Of a stretch of DNA of 64,000 nucleotides, positions 17,895-26,547 are shown in pieces. The notes below the pieces were generated by a model. It saw only the letters and a program-made list of their open reading frames with translations, ran no database searches and was not told the origin of the DNA. The stretch spans positions 1 through 64,000 of the forward strand of contig NZ_MVIM01000003.1 in assembly GCF_002086795.1 (NCBI RefSeq), read 5' to 3'. The first letter of the stretch is position 1; the number at the start of each line of letters is the position of its first letter. Source of the DNA: Mycolicibacterium tusciae. GTDB taxonomy: Bacteria; Actinomycetota; Actinomycetes; Mycobacteriales; Mycobacteriaceae. The translations under genes were made by a program, and so were the position numbers.

Positions 17895-17917
17895 TCGGCG
17901 TGCCGGGTTCGGGCGTC

Positions 17918-19286
17918 CTAGCCGCCGTATCGCCTCTCACCACGGGCGGTGGTTATGGGCGGAGTGGGCTCCACATGCCGGATGCCCCGGGGCCGCCCGG
18001 ATCGCACCCATAGCGCGTACAACCCCGCGGCGATCAGTAAGGCCGCGCCGATGGAGATGATGGGCTCCCCGCGCGAGACATTGATCACGAGGGTGAAACT
18101 GACCGCGGCCGCGCCCGTCAAATTGATTGCAAGATAGCCGAACTGCCTCTGCTGCCAGGAAAACCGGCACATGGAGACTAGGCCGGCGTGGAAGGCCACA
18201 AACACCGCCGCGGCGTAGAAAAGCACGAGTTCCTGGTCGCGCCCGCGTGCTGCCAGGATGATCACGCCCGCAGCGAGCGTGAACACGGCGACGCCCCAGC
18301 GTGTATCGGCTGTTCGTGCGGCCCAACACCGCCGGCAGGATTCCGGTGCTGGTTCCGTCGATGTCTCGTTTCCGCGCAAGCGCTTTCAAGAGGCCGGGGC
18401 CGGCTTGGAAGGAGGAGCTGGCCGCCGACAGCAGCAGCAGCGCGGTGGCGAGCTGAAAGGCGGCGAACAACGGTGGGGCGGTGGCGACGCGGGCGAGTTC
18501 TGCGATCTGGGTCGAGTCGTCGGGCGGGACGCCGATGCGCAGATGCACAAGCTCTGCGGTCAGGCCCAGGGTGAGCGTGCCGACCACGAGCAGGGTGAGC
18601 CACAGCGTAATTCGGCCGAATTTGCGGCGGGCGGCATCATCGAGCTGCCCAAGCTGCGCGATCGCCGACGACGGAGCCTCGATGCCCGTGGCAAGCGCCA
18701 TGGCTACCGGGAAAGCGAGTGCGACCGCCAAGGGTGGGGCGTGGCCTGCGGCGATCTCCGCGGGCGCACCTGTGCGCGGCGTGACAAAGAGTCCGCAGAC
18801 GAGCACCACCACGGCCAAGACGACGAATGCAGCGGTCATGACGGCGAACACGGTCCGGCCCCGGTGGCCGAACCAGGTGCCGGCGGCGACCCCGGCGACC
18901 AGCAGCAGCGCAATGGGGGCTCGTAGGCCGGCGAGGCTGGGAAAGAACGCGATGATCGCAGAGGCGGCGGCCGCGGTGCTGATGGCGATGGTGAGGGCGA
19001 AGTCGACGATCAGTGCTGCGATGGGAATGAATGCGCTGGCTTCCCCGAATGCCTCCGCGGCCGCGGCGGGGGCGCCCCCACCTTGGGGATAGCGGCCGAC
19101 CAACTGGTGATAGTTGACGACCAAGACGGCGATGATAGCGACGACAAGACCCATCGTGGGTAGCAGCAGCGCGATGTCTCCGCGCAATGCACGAAGAGCG
19201 GCTTCGATAGCGTAGGCGACCGAGGACACTGGGTCGGCCATCACTGCGAAGGAGAACGCGAATAGCAGCACGGCCCGGTTGGTCAT
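17918..19286 (-). pseudogene. APC-family amino-acid permease, frameshifted
   Basis: From ATG 19286 the frame encodes ten or so hydrophobic segments of an APC-superfamily permease, beginning FAFSFAVMADPVSSVAYAIE. Near 18290-18305, after LGRTNSRYT, the similarity jumps to another frame that continues WGVAVFTLAAGV and the last helices to a stop at 17918. A small deletion therefore breaks one gene of about 455 codons. It could be a real inactivating mutation or a sequencing error. It lies between jetA (29 bases upstream) and the jetB promoter region, so it splits the jet operon. Confidence 0.8.
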
Positions 19287-19314
19287 GTTCCTGGCGGGGC
19301 TAGTGGGCCTGTTT

Positions 19315-20751
19315 TCACGTGGCGGCTCCGGCGAGGGCGGTGATGGGTTCGGTGAAGGTCAAACGGGGGACGGCGATTTCGCGGTCGCGGCCGTCGAGGG
19401 AGCGGAAGCGGACGGTGGTGGATTCGGCGTCCTGCGGGTTGGGCTGGGTGAGGGCCCAGGACCAGAGGACGATGACGTGGCCGAGGTAGGCGGTGTCGAG
19501 CATGGCGACGGCGTCGGGGAGATCGACGGGGCCGTTGCGGAGGGCGTGGTTGAGCATATCGGACATGGCGGGGGCGTCGACCTGGGTGGTGAGGGCGGCG
19601 AAGCTGGTGAGGTCGACGTCGCTCGCGGCGTGTTCGGCGGGCTTGGGGTTGGACAGGTCGCCGATCTTGAAGCTAAGCGCCCCAACGGAACTGATGGCGT
19701 GGCGGGTGAGCGGGACGTCGATGTCGAGGCGGGAGTCGGTGAAGCTCGACTTGAGCAGGGCGCGGGCGGCGCCGATGGCCTCGTTGAGCTGGCGAGCGAC
19801 ACCGCGGCTCTGCTCCATGGTGCCGAAGGCGGTGAATCGCTTGACGCGCTGAGCGCAGCGCTGCTGGATGCGTTCGACTTCGTCGATCTGGTGGCCGACG
19901 AGTTCGAAGAAGCCGGCCATGACCTTGCGCAGAGCGGGGTCGAGGGCGGGCAGGGCTTCGGCGACGGCGGCGACGTCGGCCTCGAACTCGGCGCGCTGGT
20001 CGGGGTCGTTGATCATGCGCAGGAAGGCGCGGTGGGAGTCGCGGCCCTGGGAGTCCCAGGCGGTCTGGTAGTCGGTGTACATCTGGCGCTGGCGGTCGCG
20101 GTACTGCGTGTTGGAGTCGATCGGTTCGTCGAGGGCGGCGGTGGCCTGTTCGATCATGGTGCCGTACTGGCCGATGTCGGTGATGAGGCGTTCCATCTGC
20201 AGGGCGATGGCGCGGGCCTCGTCGTAGCAGTCGGTCACGTCGGGTTGGGGTCGTTGGCCGGCATCGAGTTGATCGAGTTCCTCATGAAGGGCGGCGATTT
20301 CGGCTTCGATGTGCTTACGGATGCGGGCAGGGTCATTGTCGACCTTGACGGCGACTTGCTTGAGGCGGGAGGCGATGCCGGTGATGGAGCCGCCGGTGGC
20401 GATGGTGTCCCGGCGGCGCATGCCGCGCAGGAAGTCGAGGGCGCGACGGGTGTCCTGGGTGAGGTAGCAGACGTTCTGGTCGTGGCGTTCGTCGACGATG
20501 CGGTGGAGCCAGCCCTGGGCGGCCCAGGACTTGATGAGGGCGAGGCCGGGCTGGGGGTCGTCGAGTTCCTGCAGGTCGCGTTCGAGGCGGACGACGAGCT
20601 CGGTCTCGGGGAGGGTGCCGTCGCTGAGGTGGCGCTCCATCAAGGTCGCGTAGAGGCTGAGGTTGGTGGCGGCGAGCAGGCGGATGGCGCGGGAACCTTG
20701 CAGGTCGCGGTTGAGCTCGAGGAGGTCCGCTGCTCCTGCGTTGTTGTCCAC
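19315..20751 (-). CDS. jetA: JetA/MksF-type kleisin (DUF3375)
   Basis: The 478-residue protein has the DUF3375 layout: an N-terminal winged-helix region (SRAIRLLAATNLSLYATLME, then SWAAQGWLHR), an extended helical middle, and a C-terminal winged helix with LDTAYLGHVIVLWSW. It is the kleisin that closes the JetC dimer ring. A long Gly-rich reading frame on the other strand is only its shadow. It is separated from jetB and jetC by a broken permease gene, while its upstream region duplicates that of jetB, so both units can be expressed independently. Confidence 0.9.
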   Translation of the reverse strand: MDNNAGAADLLELNRDLQGSRAIRLLAATNLSLYATLMERHLSDGTLPETELVVRLERDLQELDDPQPGLALIKSWAAQGWLHRIVDERHDQNVCYLTQDTRRALDFLRGMRRRDTIATGGSITGIASRLKQVAVKVDNDPARIRKHIEAEIAALHEELDQLDAGQRPQPDVTDCYDEARAIALQMERLITDIGQYGTMIEQATAALDEPIDSNTQYRDRQRQMYTDYQTAWDSQGRDSHRAFLRMINDPDQRAEFEADVAAVAEALPALDPALRKVMAGFFELVGHQIDEVERIQQRCAQRVKRFTAFGTMEQSRGVARQLNEAIGAARALLKSSFTDSRLDIDVPLTRHAISSVGALSFKIGDLSNPKPAEHAASDVDLTSFAALTTQVDAPAMSDMLNHALRNGPVDLPDAVAMLDTAYLGHVIVLWSWALTQPNPQDAESTTVRFRSLDGRDREIAVPRLTFTEPITALAGAAT

Positions 20752-20787
20752 CCATTCCTCTATCTAGTTGAGTTCGTCCGGAGGCCC

Positions 20788-20876
20788 CAACATAGGGCAC
20801 GGGGGCGACATGTCCGGTGCGGCGACGGGCCGTGTCGACGAGGAAATTCGTCGCGCCGGCGTTTGCCGACGTCAGC
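20788..20876 (-). promoter_or_regulatory. upstream region of jetA, duplicate of the jetB region
   Basis: This is the second copy of the region described at 17805-17894. The CCTATGTTG box sits 37 bases before the jetA start, nearly the same distance as for jetB. The shared ends and spacing suggest a duplicated promoter that keeps the two halves of the jet complex co-regulated. No regulator gene is recognisable beside it. Confidence 0.55.
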
Positions 20877-21017
20877 GGAATCGCTTTGCGCTCAACGACT
20901 TGTGCTGTGTGTCGGCGCCCTGGTGCCAGTGTGAATCTTGTTGCTTGTGGTGCTCGCCGCGAGCCCTTCGACCACCGCCGAATACCTCTAACTGGATGGC
21001 ACGACATGAAGGGAATC

Positions 21018-21672
21018 ATGGACGGAATACGGGTAAGCCGAATGATGGGTGCCCTCGGAGCCGTCTTCGTGGCACTGCTGGTGTGGGGGCCGACCGCAGG
21101 GGTCGCCCGAGCGGCCGTTGCAGCGACGGCCGGGGACGTCATCGCGATCGGCGACCCGCACGCACTGGGGTGGTCGAGCTGTACCTAGACCCGATGTGCC
21201 CGTTCAGCGGGAAGATGGTCCGCGAGCAGGGCGACGAAATCGCCGAGCGCATCGAGGAGGCAGGCTTCGTGTCAACCTTAGATTCGTGAACATCCTCGAC
21301 AAGTACTCGGCGAGTAAGACGTACGACATTCGAGCGATCTACGCGGCTTTCGTGGTTGCGGATCAGTCGCGGTCAAGCGACATCGCGTGGCGCTTCGTCC
21401 AGCAAATCTTCGACTGAGAATCAGCCGGAAGAGCAGGGGCCGACGGATCTCGACAACGATCAGCTCGCCGGGCTTGCCAATCGCGTCGGTGCACCCCCAC
21501 CGGCCGAGAATCTCATCAGACTCGGCCTGCCGATTGCTTACGACGCCCGCGCTATCGCAGCCAACACCTCGCAGCCCTCCGCCAGTTTCCAGAGCCCGGT
21601 GTTCCGCTCGAGGTCATCGATGGCGGGCCCATTAAAGGAGAATCGGACTGACTCGACCAGCCGCTGGGCTGA
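21018..21672 (+). pseudogene. degenerate copy of the DsbA-like secreted protein
   Basis: The whole length aligns with the intact gene at 10998-11666, including a signal peptide, DPMCPFSG, FVNILDKYSASKTYDIRA and NRVGAPPPAENLIRLGLP, but across at least three frames. The breaks fall near 21174, 21270 and 21410, and the end is also altered. An AAGGGA ribosome-binding site before ATG 21018 is still present. It sits divergent to jetA, mirroring the intact copy beyond the other end of the jet locus, so the locus is bracketed by one live and one dead copy. Confidence 0.88.
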
Positions 21673-21817
21673 GCGCTAGATCAGACGCCTTCGGCGGCGG
21701 CGACGCTGCGTGCTGAGGCTTGCTCGACGACTTTGCCCGGACGATGCGACAACCGTGCGTTACGTCTCCTCTGAGAGCACGTCGATTGGCCTCATGCACC
21801 GCGTCGTTGGTGGCAAC

Positions 21818-22407
21818 TCAACGGACCCAGGCTCGCATTGTGCAGCGAGATCCCAAAGCTGATCGACAGTTTGAGCCAAAGCGCCGATTGCGGCAGCAGC
21901 CCTTGCGCCGCGCGAGTTTACTCCTGTGGCGGTCGACCGGCCTCCATCCGCCATCACTTCGGCGGCGGAAAGCGTTCGCCATCGGCTGTGTCCGGAGCTG
22001 TAGATGATGTTCGAGTGCCAGCCCGATGGTTGCGTCGTCCAGCTGGCCGGGCGCAGCTTGGGCTTCGGGCAACGCAGGCCAATGGATGATCACTATCGAT
22101 CCCAAATTTCCGGGAAGAACGTGTTGGCTAGGTGGTGACTTTCGCCCACTGGCAAGTCGCGCAGTCGTCGCGACACTTCCGTCGTCTGTCCGACGTAAAT
22201 GAGACCCCAACTTAGCCACACGCCGTAAACGACAGGCCCAACAGAGCCGCCGTGAGTTCCTGTCTCGGATACCAACCTCTGGCCAAGACGATAGGCGAAT
22301 GCGTAACGACGCTCCCGCCATCGTCTCGCCTCGTCTGGCGAGTTGGTGAGCTCTTGCAAACTAGCTAACCAACGCGTATAGGCGAGTTCCTGATCATCGA
22401 CAGCCAC
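21818..22407 (-). pseudogene. GIY-YIG-like nuclease gene with one frameshift
   Basis: The first frame from 22407 encodes a protein with VVYGVWLSWGLIYVGQTTEV, a GIY-YIG-like core, then RRLRDLPVGESHHLANTFFP and stops at EIWDR near 22096. One base is missing there: the next frame continues IVIIHWPALPEAQA, then GLALEHHLQLRTQPMANAFR and RRSDGGWRPVDRH. Rejoined, it would be a protein of about 195 residues with two GIY-YIG halves. It may be inactivated or the assembly may carry an indel. It directly precedes the cytosine methyltransferase gene on the opposite strand, at the edge of the defence island. Bases 21673-21817 and 22408-22636 show nothing I can support. Confidence 0.7.
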
Positions 22408-22636
22408 CTCAGTAACGCTAGCCAGCGCGCTTCCCTAATCTGGAGATTCTTCAATCTACGGAACATTGGACCTCAATGTCCCCGCGGCCACGACGCCCCT
22501 TAAAGTCTGGCGTCGCCTTCGAAGGACGTGTGGAGGGGGCATTGTCCCTCGACCATGTGAGCAGTCCGCTGGGATCAGCGATCTGACACAGCGTCGCTTT
22601 CGCGAAACTGTCGTCCGCTAGGGATATCGTGACGAT

Positions 22637-24637
22637 GTGACCACGGCCCCGTCAGCAAAGTTGCGAAAAGCTCAGAGCTACGGCGTCAAGCTTGTACGAG
22701 GTCCGTTCGTCAATCTTCCGCCGCACCGCGAACACACCGAAGACTCGGCTGAGTTCCTGGCGTTCGCAGCTCGGATGAAATCCGATGGGGCGCGGCTAGC
22801 CGCTGACTTCTTTAGCGGCGCCGGCGGCTTGAGTTTGGGCTTGGAACGAGCCGGCTTCCGAGTCGTGCTGGGCGCCGATCATGAGCCTTTCGCGATCCGC
22901 ACGCACGCCCATCATTTTGGAGGGCTGTCCGTTGATTGGGATCTGTCGGATCCCGAGGCGATAGCTCGCGTATCTGACCTCTGCACTCAAGCGGGCGTCG
23001 AATTAATCGCCGGAGGCCCCCCCTGCCAGCCGTTCTCGCGGGCCGGCCGTTCGATGATTAGGCACCGAGTTGAGACCGGGCTCCGCGAACCGCGCGACGA
23101 GCGTCGAGACTTGTGGCGCTCCTTTTTGGAGATAGTCCAGAACGTGCGCCCGAAGGCCGTCGTGATGGAAAACGTTCCCGATATGGCGCTGGACCGTGAG
23201 ATGTTCATCCTTCGCAGCGTGGTGGAAGCGCTGGAGCAAGTCGACTACAGCGTTGAAGAACGCGTCGTTGATACTTGGCGTTACGGGGTCCCGCAGTTCC
23301 GTCAGCGCCTCGTGCTAATCGCGCTGCGGGACAATATCAAGTTCACATGGCCCGCGGAGTCAGCACGAAAGGTAACCGTCTGGAACGCTATTGGCGACCT
23401 TCCAGAAGTGGAGGGCGGCTGGAGACCAGAGGGCGGTGAACATGGTTGGGCCGATTATTCAGGCCCGATCACCGAGTATCAACGCGAAATGCGTTCGAAA
23501 GTGAGAAATTCCGACGCCGCCAAGGTGTTTGACCACATTACTCGACCCGTCAGAGAAGACGATCGGCAAGCATTCGAGCGGATGACTCACGCGACGAAGT
23601 ACACCGACTTGGACCAAGAGCATCAGCGTTACCGAGGCGACATTTTCGACGACAAGTACAACCGGTTGAACGAGAATGACTTGTCGAGGACCATCACTGC
23701 CCACATCGCGAAAGATGGTTACTGGTACATCCATCCGCGCCAGAGCAGGACACTTACAGTGCGCGAAGCGGCACGGTTGCAGACGTTCCCAGATGACTTT
23801 CGTTTTGACGGACCTCCGTCGGCGGCGTTCCGTCAGATAGGAAATGCCGTTCCACCGCAGCTCGGATTTGTCCTTGGTCGTGCTGTGCTTGCTTCACTCG
23901 ACTCAGGGCATCCTGCGAGCATAAGTACCCGCGAAACCGCGAAGCTACTTTCCAAGTGGATGGCTCGGCGGTCGAAGACTGTTTCGATGCCGTGGCTTCG
24001 GGCGAAGACACGGTGGGAGTCGATCATCGGCGAAATACTGCTGGATAGAGCGTCGCCGTCTGTTTCAAAAACGATGTGGCGCTTCCTTGAGAAAAACTGC
24101 GCGCATCCGGCAGCGCTGAACTCTAGCGCAGGCGGTGAGGTGGCTGAACAGCTGATTGACCTAGCGGCCGGTGTCGGCCGTCGAGCGCGCGCAGAGAAAG
24201 TAGTTGCTCTCGCCGAGCGACTGAATTTCGACACGAGGGCGCTCGCTGGCTCCGCTGAAGAGATCAAGAAAGCAACCGGACTGACTGACGGGGTCGCCGA
24301 TCTTGCTGAGCTATCTGTGGAAGTCGACGCAACTGCTTCAGCCGACGATGAAATGATGTCGGGTGAGCCCGTTCTCGTCACGAAAGGCATCCTCCGTGTG
24401 GCCAGGCGGTTTCAAGCCAACACGGCGGACCGCAAGAACAAGATGACGGACGGCAGGCTAGCGGTCGCCCGCATGATTGGATTCGGCCCAATATCGCGCG
24501 AAGCACACCTCGCGCTGATAGAAATCGCGAACAGCATCTGCCGGCCAGAGATACCACTGTGCGATCAATGTCCGCTCGTCAAACACTGCGCACGCGACGG
24601 ACTTAGCGATATTGAATTAGCAGGTGGCGAGGCCTAG
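22637..24637 (+). CDS. DNA cytosine-5 methyltransferase fused to an endonuclease III-like Fe-S domain
   Basis: The 666-residue protein carries all main C5-methyltransferase motifs: FSGAGGLSLGLERAG (motif I, about residue 59), the catalytic GGPPC130QPFSRAG (IV), MENVPD (VI, E178), PQFRQRL (VIII), the target-recognition region, and QIGNAVPPQLG (X, about 405). After residue 430 a second domain starts (RWESIIGEILLDRAS) and ends with C635-x6-C642-x2-C645-x5-C651, exactly the 4Fe-4S spacing of endonuclease III/MutY. The Lys and Asp expected for glycosylase chemistry are not apparent, so this domain may only bind DNA. Start is GTG 22637 with a weak ribosome site. It converges on the MORC-like gene with four overlapping bases. 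Confidence 0.92.
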   Translation: MTTAPSAKLRKAQSYGVKLVRGPFVNLPPHREHTEDSAEFLAFAARMKSDGARLAADFFSGAGGLSLGLERAGFRVVLGADHEPFAIRTHAHHFGGLSVDWDLSDPEAIARVSDLCTQAGVELIAGGPPCQPFSRAGRSMIRHRVETGLREPRDERRDLWRSFLEIVQNVRPKAVVMENVPDMALDREMFILRSVVEALEQVDYSVEERVVDTWRYGVPQFRQRLVLIALRDNIKFTWPAESARKVTVWNAIGDLPEVEGGWRPEGGEHGWADYSGPITEYQREMRSKVRNSDAAKVFDHITRPVREDDRQAFERMTHATKYTDLDQEHQRYRGDIFDDKYNRLNENDLSRTITAHIAKDGYWYIHPRQSRTLTVREAARLQTFPDDFRFDGPPSAAFRQIGNAVPPQLGFVLGRAVLASLDSGHPASISTRETAKLLSKWMARRSKTVSMPWLRAKTRWESIIGEILLDRASPSVSKTMWRFLEKNCAHPAALNSSAGGEVAEQLIDLAAGVGRRARAEKVVALAERLNFDTRALAGSAEEIKKATGLTDGVADLAELSVEVDATASADDEMMSGEPVLVTKGILRVARRFQANTADRKNKMTDGRLAVARMIGFGPISREAHLALIEIANSICRPEIPLCDQCPLVKHCARDGLSDIELAGGEA

Positions 24638-25914
24638 ATCCCCAGCGCTGTAGCAATATTCGGATCATCTTTCCGTAATATTTTGGCGATCTTCTTGAAG
24701 GCTGCGTATTCGTCGGCTTGAATCGCTGCCGCCTTCAACGCCAGTCCGAGCTCTGCGCTGGCCGTGATGTCACCTCCACCCCCACGGCCCTCCACAGGAG
24801 GCTTGCTGTTGGAGGACTTACGATAACGGTCATCCGCAGTGGCACACATCTCGTTGATGGGCCGCTCAATCATCTGTCGCAACTGCGCAGGCAACGCTAC
24901 GCGCATCTTCGCGACATTGATGTTGAACGCGGCGTCCAAGTCGGTATCGAAATCGACACTCGCCCTTGCGAGCTTGGTGTGCTCATCGATGCCCCGGACC
25001 CCCGCCCACCCACCCCACTGAATTAGGCGGTGCGCTCGATACGTGTACAGCCCTTGCTGTCGATTCCACTTGAGTGGACCAGAAAGGCGCTCGAACGCGT
25101 TATGGGAACTGAATTGGTCGCGACCAGGTAGAACGAAACGACGTAGTCTAACTATGCCTGCGGCTTCGCCATGCTGAATCTCGAAAACTTCCTCCGAAAG
25201 TTCCAGTGTGGCTTTTTCGTTGCGGGCGAAGGGATCCCAAGGAAGAATTTTGGACCCGTTGACAGTGATCGCGACGGTCTCAGTGCCGGATTCGCCGGCG
25301 AGGAAACGGTGAAAGACCATTGCGAGGTGCTCGGCGGTCTTCTCAGCGAGGGTCTCAAAACGCCGCCGCGCCCATCCGCCGGTTGCGTTCTTGGCGGGTA
25401 CGACTCGGTCGAGCTTCTCCCAGATGACGACTGTTCCCTGGCCGTCCTGGAGCAGATTCCGTGCTCGCTGGATCGTCGACGTACGTTCAGGGTCAATGAT
25501 CAGCCAGTCGTCAAACTCAGCGACCAGATCCAAATCGAGTTGACGAGTTTGAATGACTTGTCTGCCAGTCGCTCGACGTGTGACAACTGTGAACGCTCGG
25601 CCCTGTGACAGCGATGCTGTCTTCAGGCCGAGGCCATACCTTCCCAAGTCGCCACGGCCGTAGCTCCGTCGGCTACCGAAGCGCATGGCCTCTGTAAGGC
25701 CATTTGTGGTCATCCCTTCGCCGTTGTCGGCTATGAACACACGCGAATCTTCGCCCTCGAATTCGATGAATATATCCACCTGGGTTGCACGGGCAGTGAT
25801 GCTGTTATCGACTAAGTCCGCAATGGCGGAACTGAAGTCGTAGCCAATATCGCGAAGCGAGTCCGTCAGCCGCGCAGCGGACGGTGTTACGCAAGCCGTG
25901 CGTTGTGCCACCAC
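24634..25914 (-). CDS. MORC-like GHKL ATPase
   Basis: The 426-residue protein is a GHKL (Hsp90/MutL-type) ATPase. It has N-box AIADLVDNSITA (about 30-41), G1 box IADNGEGM (61-68) and G2 box GRYGLGLKTAS (91-101), followed by a MORC/MutL-like transducer region. These bacterial MORC relatives were predicted in comparative studies to belong to restriction-modification-like systems, clamping DNA in an ATP-dependent way. It ends the minus-strand island operon, 27 bases after the Vsr gene, and its stop overlaps that of the methyltransferase. Confidence 0.88.
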   Translation of the reverse strand: MVAQRTACVTPSAARLTDSLRDIGYDFSSAIADLVDNSITARATQVDIFIEFEGEDSRVFIADNGEGMTTNGLTEAMRFGSRRSYGRGDLGRYGLGLKTASLSQGRAFTVVTRRATGRQVIQTRQLDLDLVAEFDDWLIIDPERTSTIQRARNLLQDGQGTVVIWEKLDRVVPAKNATGGWARRRFETLAEKTAEHLAMVFHRFLAGESGTETVAITVNGSKILPWDPFARNEKATLELSEEVFEIQHGEAAGIVRLRRFVLPGRDQFSSHNAFERLSGPLKWNRQQGLYTYRAHRLIQWGGWAGVRGIDEHTKLARASVDFDTDLDAAFNINVAKMRVALPAQLRQMIERPINEMCATADDRYRKSSNSKPPVEGRGGGGDITASAELGLALKAAAIQADEYAAFKKIAKILRKDDPNIATALGI

Positions 25915-25941
25915 AATCTCACTTTCGTCTCGATCACCATC

Positions 25942-26418
25942 TCACCTGCGTCCTGTCGATTGTCGGTGCCCCGCCGGTTGGTCGTTCCTCTCCCGCCATA
26001 GCGTCTTGATTGTCTCGGCAGACTCCACGGGATCCTCGTGCTCCCAGACGTGAACAGGAACCCATCCCAGATCCAGCAGTTTGTCGTCGTTTCGGCGGTC
26101 GCGAGCGACGTTCTCGTTCAACTTCGCCAGCCACCACTCGCCGTTGTTCTTTGGCGCGGTGCCGTGCAAAGGACACTTGTGCCAGAAGCACCCATCGACG
26201 AATACGGCGATACGCGCACGAGTAAGAACGACGTCCGGTCTTCCTGGTAGAGATCGGTCTTGGACGCGGAACCGTAGGCCGATGTGATGCAGCGCGCGCC
26301 TGAGCGCCAATTCGGTGCCCGTTCCCTGCGTGGGCATCGCGCTCATCTGACTGCGGACCACCTCATTCAGCGGTGCAGGGGTACGTCGTCCCGTTCGGCG
26401 GCGCGCAGCGTTACTCAC
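25942..26418 (-). CDS. vsr: very short patch repair (Vsr) endonuclease
   Basis: The 158-residue protein shows the Vsr pattern: MSAMPTQGTGTELALRRALH, RSLPGRPD62VVL with the metal-binding Asp, VFVDGCFWH80KCPLH85 with the catalytic and zinc-binding residues, and a late DRRNDDKLLDLGWVPVHVWE. Vsr nicks T:G mismatches made by deamination of 5-methylcytosine, so it fits next to a C5 methyltransferase. In MORC/Z1 systems Vsr-like enzymes have also been suggested as the restricting nuclease. The first ATG is used. Confidence 0.93.
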   Translation of the reverse strand: MSNAARRRTGRRTPAPLNEVVRSQMSAMPTQGTGTELALRRALHHIGLRFRVQDRSLPGRPDVVLTRARIAVFVDGCFWHKCPLHGTAPKNNGEWWLAKLNENVARDRRNDDKLLDLGWVPVHVWEHEDPVESAETIKTLWRERNDQPAGHRQSTGRR

Positions 26419-26547
26419 GGTAGCGATCTTCCTAGAACCCTCTGACAGCGGCGTTAGCCGACGCGATGCGCCGCGCGAAATTGCAGGTCAACGAAGTATT
26501 CAACATAGTCGAGCCCAAGCAAGAAAACCTCATCTGATACGAAAGAG

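Noticed and set aside
19279..20934. A 551-codon plus-strand frame, very rich in Gly, Asp and Val
   Set aside because: It is the antisense shadow of the jetA gene, whose minus-strand product fits DUF3375; the Gly-rich composition follows from GC-rich codons read backwards.
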